Position numbers and translations under genes: made by a program
The notes under the pieces: model-generated
Databases searched by the model: none
What the model was told of the DNA's origin: nothing
The model's input: the letters and a program-made list of their open reading frames with translations, nothing else
In this document: in pieces, positions 1 through 9,903 of the stretch
How positions within the stretch are numbered: the first letter of the stretch is position 1
How the letters are laid out: each line of letters begins with the position of its first letter
NCBI RefSeq assembly: GCF_037975245.1
Contig: NC_092577.1
Coordinates: 25,355,398 to 25,419,397, forward strand
Source: Apostichopus japonicus
Taxonomy: Eukaryota > Echinodermata > Holothuroidea > Aspidochirotida > Stichopodidae
Length of the DNA stretch: 64,000 nt
Reading direction: 5' to 3'

Positions 1-2257
1 TCTAAAAAGGTCGGCCTCAAGCGACGACTCAGACGACGATATGTCGTCTAGAGCTCGCTTGAAGCTTACAGAATCGTCATCGGCGTAGTTTTGCCTCATT
101 GCCCTCTCATGGCCCATACATTTTCAGTTGCCACTTTCAACGTCAATGGCATGAGGGATCATCGCAAGCGCAGTCGCATTTTCCAATATTGTATTTCAAT
201 GGAGGTCGACTGCGTTTGCCTGCAAGAAACACATATTTTGGAAGAAGATGTCCCTCTATGGGCTTACGAGTGGGGTGGTGGGCTGCATGCTTCGTTTGGT
301 TCGTCTTCATCCTGTGGCACTGTCATCCTTCTGTCACCTCGTCAGGCGGGTTGTGCCACTAGGGTGGAGACGGATCACGAGGGCCGATTGGTTTGCATTC
401 TGTTCAAGTATCCACAGGGTAACATCTCCCTTTGCAATGTGTATGCTCCCAATCGGCCTTCTGCTAGACGAGAATTTTTTAACACGCTACCTTCCTCTGT
501 TCCTGGTAGTGCACCATGTGTCATGGTCGGAGACTAACTGTGTCCCAGACTCGGGTCTTGTGTGTCTGCTAGTCCTGACGCTGGGATCACAGAGCTGGAC
601 AGATTCACTTCGGCACACCTTTTAGCCGATGTCTGGAGGCATGTGCACCCGTGTAGTACGGCGTATACGTGGGTGAGGCCGAACGGAGAAGATGCCTCCA
701 GGATAGATCGAGTGTATGCGCCCTGTAAGTTTGACATTTTCGGGTTGCGAGACGCTCAGCTGTCCGCTCTGTGACCATGACACTGTAGTAACACGTTTTG
801 TTTTGCCTTCCATTTTCCCGATCGGGCGGGGCCTATGGAAGCTTAACTGTCGGATTCTTGGCGAGGCAGAGTTCCGCCAAGGTTTCGAGACCAGGTACAA
901 AGGATGGCAAACATTGAAGCCGGCCTTTGCCTGTACATCCCAATGGTGGGATGATGTCAAGTTGCGCATGAAACGCTTCGCAATTCAGTATTGCGTGACC
1001 CGCACACGGCGTCGAAGAGAAATTTTCCAAGCTGTGCGCGGAGGTGAAGTTTGGCGACCCTTCGGCTGTCATCGCTTTGCAGACATATCTCGATGAAAAG
1101 TACCACGGTGCCCGCGTCAGGGCCCGTGCCGAAGCGGTCGAAGCCGAGGAGCGCCCATCACTGAGGTTTTACCAGTTCGTAAGCTCATCGGCGGGTGACA
1201 GACGCGTTCCATCTGTGCGCGCTACTGATGGGACCGTGGTTAGTGACTCTCACGGCATTGTCCGCGTATACAAGGATTATTATTTGAGTTTGTTTACGCG
1301 TGGCAATGTCGACTTGTCGGCACAGGCCGATTTATTGAGGGGAATCTCAAAAACCGTTCCCCACGATGTCAATGATATTTTTTGGGGGGGGGGGGCGGAA
1401 TAACCACTGTTGAGCTTTGGAGGGCGCTTTCGAAGATGAACAATGGCAAGTCTCCGGGTTCGGACGGGCTTCCGAGGAAGTTCTACCGAACCTTCTGGGC
1501 AATAATAGGACCCGACATCAGAGCCGTCTTCGAGGACGCCTTCCAAAACGGACTGTTAAACCAAAGTCAACGTCTGGGCATGATTACTTTGCTGCCAAAG
1601 TCTGGGGACCCCATAACAAGCGTCCGATCACCTTGTTAAATGTGGACTACAAGTTGCTGGCTTAGGCTTTGTGCAACCGCCTTGCACTGGCTATGTCGCA
1701 TCTTGTTGGTTATCTCCAGACTTGTGCAGTGAAGGGTCATTGCATCCAGCAGAACTTGTCGTTGATGCGCGACTTGACCGACTTTGTTATTGAGCGTGAT
1801 CTGTGCATTGGTGTCTCTGGACCAGCAGAAGGCTTTTTGACATGGTGGATCGCGGTTTTTTAATGAATGTATTGGAGACGTTTCAGGTGCACCCGGTTTT
1901 TCGTAAATGGATTTCTGTTTTGTATCAGGAAAGTTTCAGTTCTGTTATCGTAAATGGGTTTTGTTCGGAGGTTTTTAACGTAGAGAGGGGGGTGCGTCAG
2001 GGGTGCCCTCTGTCTCCATTACTTTATGTTTTGTTTAGCGAGTCCCTCTCTCGTCTTTTGGAAAGGGACTCCAAACTTGTTCCATTCGTTGTGCCAGGGG
2101 GTGCCAAAGTGAAATGCGTTCAATATGCAGATGACGTAACGTGTGTTGTTTCGAGTCTGGGCTCCTTTCGTGCCCTTTCGCAGGATTTATCTATCTTTGA
2201 GAGAGCTACCGGGGCGAAGTTGAATCCGGAAAAGACAATGGGCCTTCGCCTTGGTAG
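1..2257 (+). mobile_element. Tx1-like LINE copy A, segment 1 (ORF1 tail and most of ORF2)
   Basis: Non-LTR retrotransposon of the Tx1/L1 group, family 1. Bases 2-88 encode the acidic, Ser-rich end of ORF1, stopping at TAG 86-88. ORF2 begins at ATG 109, 20 bases later. It shows apurinic-type endonuclease motifs (FNVNG, LQETH, NVYAPNRPS) and reverse transcriptase blocks (GKSPGSDGLP, RQGCPLSPLL, QYADD). Compared with the open copy B it is broken at least seven times: a short deletion after the GD of the GDFN motif near 535, shifts near 730, 1030, 1390 (a T-run/G-run expanded to thirteen Gs) and 1610, a stop near 1663, and a shift near 1810. It stops abruptly at 2257 inside a codon run that resumes at 8731, so the copy was cut by an insertion rather than truncated. 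Its 5' end lies outside the window. Confidence 0.9.
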
Positions 2258-2644
2258 CATAATGAAAACTTTCAGTTGTAATTTCGCATAAGATACAGCA
2301 TCCGGAAGAAACCAAAATGCTGTCACATAATCGGCTAGTTTTGGACTATTTAGTTGGGCTAATCCATTTTTATACATAGGAGATAATGAAAAACCATAGG
2401 CAAATTTTGAACTTCAATCTGTAATTTTTAATTCAATTCTCGAATCAAACAATGTAATAATACAGAAACATTAACGTTATATCACAAATCATTGTAAATA
2501 TAGGCAAAAAATAATTGTTGTAGGCCCTACTTCGTAATATCAGCGTCAGTAGACAGTAGCCGTATGTTAGGCTAGTACTAGTATACTAACGTTAGGCTAC
2601 AGCATCGCCACATGAAAACCTCACCATACATACTATATAACGTT

Positions 2645-3286
2645 AGGCTTGAGCTGTATACAACGTACATCATTATACCAACGTTACTGTATGACTATGA
2701 GTTACGCGATTATATGATCAATTTGTGTGAGCAGAAGAACCTCTTACTTAATCCAAAGAAATCTAAAGAAATAATTTTTGAAAACATCAACATTAAACAT
2801 CAAGGTCTCATTCAGACCAGGGATCAGAACACTTATGTTCAAGGCTCCATTGTTGAGCGGGTATCTCATACTATGTACTTAGGAGTTTGATATTGACGCC
2901 AAGTTACACCTTTACTAAATATAGCCTATATCTAAATCGATGTCTAAGGTGTATTACATTGTATCGACGTTGGCATACATTACTCCTTATTTTCATTTAA
3001 TGTAAGAGATAAGGTTTTCAGCTCATCAATTCTGCCAGTGATTGTGTATGCAGTTCCTGTCTGGTATCACTTTCTACTTGAAAAGGACAACAAAAGAATA
3101 AGAAGTTTCTTGAAATACTGCTCAAAAATATTTAATCTCGACTATGAAAGCCTTGTTGGTAAAGTAAACACTGCTGCTAAAAATGAATTCATAAGACTAG
3201 CTAAGAATATACATAGTTCTAAAGATCACCAATACCGATTCGCCTTAAGCTCAAGTCGCCCACTGCCCAATTTGCCCCACCTATAG
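2645..3286 (+). pseudogene. LINE reverse transcriptase C-terminal fragment (CR1/Jockey-like)
   Basis: Two sense frames resemble the end of a LINE reverse transcriptase. The first has NLLLNPKKSKEIIF followed by TMYLGV, which matches the thumb-proximal 'NPKKSKEI...YLGV' segment. The second (3038-3286) has VIVYAVPVWYHFLLEKDNK followed by IRSFLKYCSKI, typical of the region after the polymerase domain. The frames are separated by about 150 bases with stops. There are no endonuclease and no YADD motif, so this is a 5'-truncated relic. It is different from the Tx1-like families elsewhere in the window and appears to have been carried in, or to have landed in, the 6.47-kb element. Exact ends are not visible. 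Confidence 0.55.
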
Positions 3287-3476
3287 GGCCTACAACGATG
3301 AATGAATTATTAATAGACAAACGAGACATATAGGCACAGTGTAGCGTGTATTTTTTACAGATAGTAGTAGGCTAGTCCTATGGGTAACATTGGCGAATAC
3401 AGAAGGGGAGGATATATAGGTGGTGAGTTATAGAGGTTGGGGCGAATTGACTCGCATTCGTAAATATGTACTACAA

Positions 3477-5617
3477 CTAGTCCAAATTCTTTCCACAAGT
3501 TCTCTTGTTGTGACCCTTTCTTTTACAGATACTGCACTGAGTTGTCCAATTTTTCTTTCGTGTGCACCTATCAGCTAGCAAGTGTAATCTATACTGTTTG
3601 CTCATTATTTGTTGCATTGCCTTACATCCAAAATTTGTGGAACGATGGTACCATTTTGTAACAAGATCATTTAACTTTTCTAGACCCTGCTGACAGAAAT
3701 GGGAAATATTTCCATGAAGTTTCATAACCTCTGGCACATGGTATGCTAATACATGCATGTAGGGTGTTACGTCAGTGCTACAATTTGCACGATAACACAA
3801 ATCAACCCATTTCTTAGCAGATTTCTGAAAATTTGCAACTTGTAGTTCTGACAGGTGTTGGTCCATTTCAGCCAATAACAATGGGAAATCCCTCAAGTAT
3901 TTTTAATTCTACAAGTTTTGGATGTGCAGGTATTAATGTATCCAAATCTATTTTCTCCATTAATTTCCTGTGCTCAGGACCACGGAACGCTCGGTATTCC
4001 AATTTCCCATCTTTTCCCAATGAAGAATTTCCAATCATAGATACCAACCACATCATGAATAAAAACCTGAAACCTATGGATGTGTTTGGCATTTGACAAT
4101 TTCTTCATTGTCATGGAACATTTCTCAATATTATCCATCCTTCGCAAATATGAGATAATATGCCCAACAAGCTGATCACCGATGCGCAAGCATAGATGCA
4201 GTGTATCTGGAATGACTTTATGAATCGGTACAGATTGAAAAACTGGTTCTTCGATACAGTTGTATTTCATTTGATCATTTGCTCGTTTATGTGAGCATTG
4301 GATTATCCCTTCAATGGTTCTTGCACCTTCTTTGGTATCAGTCATTGACCATGACTTGCTCATATCAAATCTGTCATCCCTTCTACAATGACACCATAAG
4401 CATGAAAAGTTACTGGCAAAACCAGCAATACCAAGAATCTGATTTAAATACTTTAGATCACCACCCAAGTATTTATCAATCTTGATTTCTTTTCCATTAA
4501 TAGTAACACATGATAATGTATCAAATTCCTGAATGAGGTCGTGAATAGCAGACTTTAAAGACACGTTATCTTCCTTGCACTTTGCTATTGCGAGAAGGTA
4601 GTTACCATGCTCTGACATACTTGTAGCTTCATCTACTAATGTATATGAAAGATTTACAAACTGTTGCTTACAAGTAATTCTTGTTCCATCACCGCTGAGC
4701 TTAATACGGACTACTCCGTCCTTTATCAAGTTTGCTCTTTTGGGCTCAGATAGCTTCAGAATCAGTGAGTTGGTCAAAGAGGTATACACACCTGGGCAGT
4801 CACCACTGATTTCTTTTATTTCAATGCCAGAGTTGAGGCTGTGGCGCCTCTTAATAACTTTACCAGCAGCGGGCATAATGGAGGACATGGATTGAGCAAG
4901 CTCGTGATATCCTCTATTAGGGATATTGTATTGATCAAGAATAAATACAATTCTATCAATATCATCATCTGCATCATTTTTAGGGATTTCATTACCTGAA
5001 TCAAGGCATATGACGACTTCCTCGTCAAATTCATCCCTAAATTTGACAGAGATAGGTTTCCAACCTTCAGTTGGAGTATCCAACATTACTAACTGAACAA
5101 CTTTGTGTTTGGCCCTGCCACGTTCACCAAGTTTCTTCTTAGTTGGATTAGTCAGCCTATCAATCTTTCTCTTAAGCTCATTATTTGAACCTTGGGCCTG
5201 ATCTAGTTGTTGTTGCATGTGAGTAACAGTTGACTGTGTAGCAGACAACTCTTCCTGAATAATATTAACCTGTTGTTTTGTTGGTGACCCGGTGCAATGT
5301 GGTATACTTAAATTGTAATCAGTGTGTTTCCATTTCTTGAATAAAGCGTCTCTCCTAAATCCAGACCGTGACACATTTCTTAACTGACGATGCATATATT
5401 TCAACTTTGAAGCTAACGTCTTTAGCCCCTGACGTGTATCAACATGGGCTACATTAATATGATGCCTAGATAAAATCTGTTGCAGTGCAATTTCAATGTG
5501 TTTTGGGTGAAGTGAATCTGTATGTTTAGATGTTAGGTTAAACAAGTACAAATTATTCAATGAAAGGAATACAACGTGTGGATACAACTTTATATTGGAT
5601 TGATCAGTTTCAGACAT
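3477..5617 (-). pseudogene. DDE transposase-like protein (RAG1/Transib- or CACTA-like), near full length
   Basis: A long frame runs from ATG 5617 to 3974 and continues in two other frames to 3477, about 700 residues in all. Candidate catalytic residues: Asp in LSGDGTRIT (codon near 4690), Asp in VIPDTLHLCLRI (near 4207) and Glu in QQGLEKLND (near 3680). Between the first two lies CLWC, a C(2)C motif; PDTLH is a D(2)H motif. Both are signatures used for RAG1/Transib and CACTA-type transposases. The stretch YMHVLAYHVPEV just before the Glu resembles the RAG1 segment before its catalytic Glu. A coiled-coil-like region lies at residues 120-160. The C-terminus holds a zinc knuckle, CSICKRKGHNKRTC. 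Two frame changes, near 4020 and 3895, break it. The family is common but unnamed in invertebrates; the DDE assignment is my inference. Confidence 0.65.
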
Positions 5618-5907
5618 ACTGTAATACAAAGATGGAATACCCTACATGCCAATAATGTTGATATATAGCCTACTGAGCTTACATTACAAAGCTAAGTAGC
5701 ATTATTAATTGTTCCAAGCGTCCCCACGGCTTACTCGTTCATGTCAGGTAATCCATACAGTTCAGTACATGCATAGTATTGTAGGCATGCTGTATGCAGA
5801 TACAGGTAGATTTGGTTCACGACTGTATGCAAGCCAATATTGTAACAAATAATATACAACTTGAAAGTGAAAAATAATATACATTCACTATCTATCGGTC
5901 CATCTGA

Positions 5908-6776
5908 TCACCCCCTTGTCAAATCAATTTCGGTCCAGAAAACTGGCTTCAGCGAGTCCGTTCCCACGACCTCTAGTCTTGCAAACAGAAATACAAGGTT
6001 AAATCCACGATGTTTGTACGAGGGGCTCTCGTCTGCATGAAACTCTACCAATGAACGTGTTCCTGACAAACGATAACAGACAGTGTCATCAACAATTTCA
6101 GATTGTGAAACTGACAAGAGCGAGTCCGTTCCCACGATCTCTTACAAACTTGAATACTAGGAAAAATCCACGATGTTTGTAGGTCGGGTTCCCTTCTGCA
6201 TCAAACTCTACCAATGGACTTCTTTCTGACAAACGATAACGGACAGTGCCATCAACAATGAACGCGAAATCCTTATTTTTATTTACAACCCTAAAGTGCC
6301 AATTGTTTCCAAGAAGTTCATTCAAATCTGACAGTTTCGAAATGTAATACCAGCCTTGCGATTTGGAGCGTCCACATCTTTTGATGAGGTCAAACGACTC
6401 TTTCTGCATTGGCAGCCGAATCTCCACCAAACTGTCCGTTTTCCGTTGAATGTGGAGATTCTCCTTTACAGCGGTAGCTAGCTGTAAGTAGAACAGTGAT
6501 GTCCCTTCTGGATTAGTAAAGATGTATTGATCTGGAATTGTTAATACGTCTCCCAACGGTTGCCATTCATTGTATTTCTTATCCCAATCGATATAATGTA
6601 CAAACACTTGTGGTACACCATTAACTTATAGCTTCATCCACTATATTAATTGGGAAAAATGTTGAGGCTGACCAACAAATGTGTTTGGTTTTCTCACCAC
6701 TATTAATTTTTGGTCCTTCTGATAAAGCCTTGTAGTCCACTGTGGTTGTGGTACGCCTACTTCGGTATGCCGCCAT
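5908..6776 (-). pseudogene. Chromo-barrel-like protein, likely N-terminal partner of the transposase
   Basis: ATG at 6776 opens MAAYRSRRTTTTVDYKALSE; a one-base shift near 6618 leads into VFVHYIDWDKKYNEWQPL, which has the spacing of aromatic residues of a chromo-barrel (MRG/MOF-type) fold. The frame continues to 6098 with a basic segment (LIKRCGRSKSQGWYY) of unknown fold. About 50 codons containing VEFDAEGNPTYKHRG are repeated at 5908-6080 as VEFHADESPSYKHRG, so this end has been tandemly duplicated and diverged. The gene lies directly upstream of the transposase-like frame in the same direction, 290 bases away. In related invertebrate proteins I would expect both parts in one product, so they may be exons of one gene. 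Confidence 0.5.
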
Positions 6777-6954
6777 CATCCAAGATCATAGAAAACTGTA
6801 ATTTGAAAATCAAATTGTTTAGTATATAGGCTCTCAAGGAAAAATTTAAATTGCCCCAACCCCATTTCTAACACCGGACAGTGATAACGGCACTTGTCTA
6901 TTGAATAACTCACCCTTACGCAACACTCAGTAGGCCTACCGTAAACTGATATTG

Positions 6955-7175
6955 AGAAATAATTGTTGCAACATTGCTTATTTAACCAGTCGTCTGGTAA
7001 ATTAGAGTCACAGTTAACCTTGCTTATATAACCGATCGTCGAGTAAATTAACATTGCAAAATTGCTTATTTACCCGATCGTTGGTTAAATTATCGTTGTA
7101 ACATTGCTTATTAACCGAATGTTTGGGTAAATTAGCGTTGCAACATTACATTGCATATTTAACATATCGTCATGG
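6955..7175. repeat. Diverged tandem array, about 45-55 bp unit, four to five copies
   Basis: The phrase 'AACATTGCTTATTTAACC...GTCGTCTGGTAAATTAG' recurs from about 6965 to 7170 with changes (GTTGCAACATTGC, GATCGTCGAGTAAATTA, GATCGTTGGTTAAATTA, GTTTGGGTAAATTAGCG). Units are about 45-55 bp. The array sits about 180 bases upstream of the chromo-barrel start codon on the minus strand, where subterminal repeats or a promoter of the element would be expected. Confidence 0.6.
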
Positions 7176-8717
7176 CTAATTGATTGTTAATTTATCTATG
7201 ACGTAGAGAAATCCACTACCGATCGGAATGTTGGTAGGAACTCTCATAGACCAAATGCACATGAAAACCGAAAGATTTTTTAACCACTATTAGTTCGAAA
7301 TTCAAACAAGGGTTACTGGGTTAGCCATGGGGCCTTGAGTAGCTACCTTACGAGTGCCCACTAGCTACAGTAGCTAATCACTAGCTAACAAATACCTGGC
7401 ATTTCCTTACGTCATCATGATTGGGTAAAGAAACAAGGACAACGATCCGTTAAATAGTCACAATTCATATTATTTGACAGACTGAAAAAGAGTGACCCTG
7501 GTGACTGACGAGTGACACTCATGTGGGATATTTGTGGGTCACTTTGTCGACTCACCATGACAGATCAGTGAGGGGGGGGGGGTCATGACTTGTGAGCATC
7601 ATGGGCATATCCAGACCAGAGATGGGACTCACTCCCCCTGTCTCTTCCTGTGTATTTGGCTCACTGATTCAAGTTCAAGCAAATTACCAGAGACTGAAAG
7701 ACCCGCCAGAATCGAACCTGTTCTCAAACAAAGTCAAAATACCCGGAACCCCCTTGCTAAAACTGTTTGCAATTAGTATTTAATAAAATGGAATTATAAT
7801 TCTATTTGTACAGTTTCAAATAGACGTTTAAACGCTAGGTAGTACTAATAGTATGTAGTCCTATTACATTATTTACCATTTGCATGTTACATTCTAACCA
7901 GTACTATAAAGTATTATAGGCGTAAGGCTAACGTTTGCACAGTGTAGCTGGCTAGAACTAACGTTATGCTATGACTAGGCTATAGCCTACATGATTCAAT
8001 ACAATGTAAACCGTTCATTCCTGTACCAAAATGGTACTGTCCATCACTGGGTCCACGAGGATGACGTCCAAAAATGAGTGTTCTTTAGCTTTCTAAGTCC
8101 CAAATAACTCGAAAATACCTCGAAAATAGTAATGGTCAATGTTGTCTGCTTGTCTTAGGAAGCAAACTTCAGGCAATTAGTTGATTTTAGATTTAAACAG
8201 CGATACCGATCTTACCTTAATTCTGTCGATTTACGCACAGTCAGGTTTGACCTATTTTGACCTCAAATCACGGAACTTTTTCATTGAGGTAAAAATGATC
8301 ATTGGGCTTTCAACCAATCAGATCAATGATTTGGTATATGATAGATGAATAATTCATGTGTTTAAATCCGTTTACCCCGTATTGATAGGCTGTATCATTT
8401 TGTAGTGGTGTGCTTTTAAATTTAGCCAAAGGTTATAAAATCGATGTAAAGTAGAGACATGTTGTATTTTCACATAGATAATAGCAACACATTTCCGAAT
8501 ATATTTGTAAAATGATCACTCAGCTTACATTAAATTGATTCAATTTTAGGGCAATACTTAAAAGAAGATATTTAATATGTATAATTCATTCACCCCGCAA
8601 CTTGATAAAACGACCCACAACATTCATTCATCGTTTGCTACATAGAGAGGTGCTATTGCGTTCTACGTCACACGTATTATAAGGTCCACATTATTGAAGC
8701 CAGGCAGATGATAGCTG
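7176..8717. other. Non-coding right part of the 6.47-kb element
   Basis: No frame here has protein-like composition. It contains a run of ten Gs at 7571-7580, several GTGAC/GTCAC words around 7490-7560, and many short 'TAGGCTA' words near 7915-7990, a word common across the window. The last 12 bases of the element, at 8718-8729, mirror its first 12. Confidence 0.4.
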
Positions 8718-8730
8718 GTTTTCATTATGA

Positions 8731-9743
8731 TGGAGATACAGAGACTTACCATTCGGTGCGTCGTGGTCGGATCAGAATATCAACATTAATGGTATATGGT
8801 TCGGCTACGATGCACCTTGTGACGTCACCTGGAACGAGAGGGCTGAGGTATTCGAGAGCAGGCTCGAAGCCTTCGGCACCCGCTGGCTTTCGATCCTAGG
8901 GAAAGTCACCGTAATTAATCGTTTTGTTTCGTCCATGTTGTGGTACCCGCGCGCGGTGTATCCAATTCCGCGTCGCGTGCTGGTGCGGTTGGAGAGAGCG
9001 ATATTTTCATTTATTTGGTCGGGTGGTACAGAACTTGTGAAAAGGGCGGTAATGTACCAAAAACTGGAGAAGGTGGGTTAGGGGTGGTTCATCTGGGAAG
9101 TAAATTGACCTTTTTGTTATTTAAGCAGTTGTTTGTAGCGGTAACTGACCCAGGGTTGCCTTGTTCATATTTTCTACGTTTTTGGGGCGGTTTGCACCTG
9201 CGTCGATGGGTCCCGGCGCTGTTTAGCAACAGAGAACCGCATAGTAGTACTCCAAACAGGGTGGTGCGTGTCATCTGTTCCGCTCTGATTGAGTTGCCCC
9301 CTGTTGACCTGTCACAGCCGGCCCTCGTTGACAGTTCGTTGCGGGATAAGGCCTTGAATGCAACTTTTGTCCAGGGACGTCATTCTGCCGAAGTATGGCG
9401 TTCGGTGCATTCAAGGCTGAAGGGTTGCAGGCTCCGTGATCTCGCATGGAGAGTTGCACACGGTGCCTTGGTGACCAACCTAAAAAGATATCATTGGCGA
9501 CTGGGTGATGGACTGTGCCCTAGGACCGGCTGTGACAGCTTTAGAGAGTACTGCTCATGTTTTTTGGCATTGTTGCTTTGTAGTAAACTTATGGGAGTGG
9601 TTCCAGACCTGGACCGACCGTGTTACGGGAGGCGAGTTTTTTTTTTATGCAGGTAGGTTCACAATGGTACGAACCTACCTGCATAAAAAAAACTCGCGTG
9701 CGGGCCGCCCTTTTGTAGTTTCTGTGGGGGGGGGGGTGGGTGT
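8731..9743 (+). mobile_element. Tx1-like LINE copy A, segment 2 (C-terminal ORF2)
   Basis: Resumes copy A exactly where segment 1 stopped. It encodes the post-RT part of ORF2: FGTRWLSILGKVTVINRF in copy B corresponds to the first 200 bases here, then WRVAHGALVTNLKRYHWRL and the zinc segment with CPRTGCDS. Frame changes occur at several points, for example near 9070 and 9545. From 9632 the LINE is replaced by a 66-bp hairpin, and about 330 bp of the consensus is missing before CGTGCGGGCCGCC resumes at 9696. The segment ends in an 11-G run and TGGGTGT, which is the left copy of the target duplication made by LINE B. Confidence 0.85.
9632..9697. repeat. Hairpin (27-29 bp arms, 10-base loop) at a LINE deletion junction
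   Basis: Left arm 9632-9660 (GCGAG, ten Ts, ATGCAGGTAGGTTC), loop ACAATGGTAC, right arm 9671-9697 (GAACCTACCTGCAT, eight As, CTCGC). The arms match except for the homopolymer length. It replaces about 330 bp of LINE A, so it looks like a repair or template-switch scar, or a small foldback insertion. Confidence 0.8.
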
Positions 9744-9903
9744 GCTTTTTACGTGACCCGCCACGCGGGATACAAAACGTCACGGCCAAACGGCACTACC
9801 AAACCATCCCATTCTGACAAACGAAACTAAGGTCTAGCGAGCCAAAAAAACATACGCCCGCCGACCTGCAGAGACAAAACGCCCACCCCCCCCACTCAAA
9901 CAT

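Larger units (their letters stand above)
2258..8729 (-). mobile_element. 6.47-kb DNA element inserted in LINE A, with a DDE-type gene
   Basis: The borders are exact because LINE copies B and D read straight through the join: A stops after CTTGGTAG and continues with TGGAGATACAGAG at 8731. The inserted block begins CATAATGAAAAC (2258-2269) and ends with its reverse complement (8718-8729), a 12-bp terminal inverted repeat. No clear target duplication is visible. On the minus strand it carries a chromo-barrel-like reading frame (6776-5908) and a transposase-like gene (5617-3477). A LINE fragment (2.6-3.3 kb) sits near the left end. A short A/T-rich repeat array lies upstream of the chromo-barrel start. 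The superfamily is uncertain; the protein suggests a relative of Transib/RAG1 or CACTA-type enzymes. Confidence 0.8.

Noticed and set aside
7660-7720. tRNA-like T-arm (CCAGAATCGAACCTG) suggesting a tRNA gene or SINE head
   Set aside because: No matching acceptor stem, anticodon arm or A-box/B-box pair could be laid out around it.
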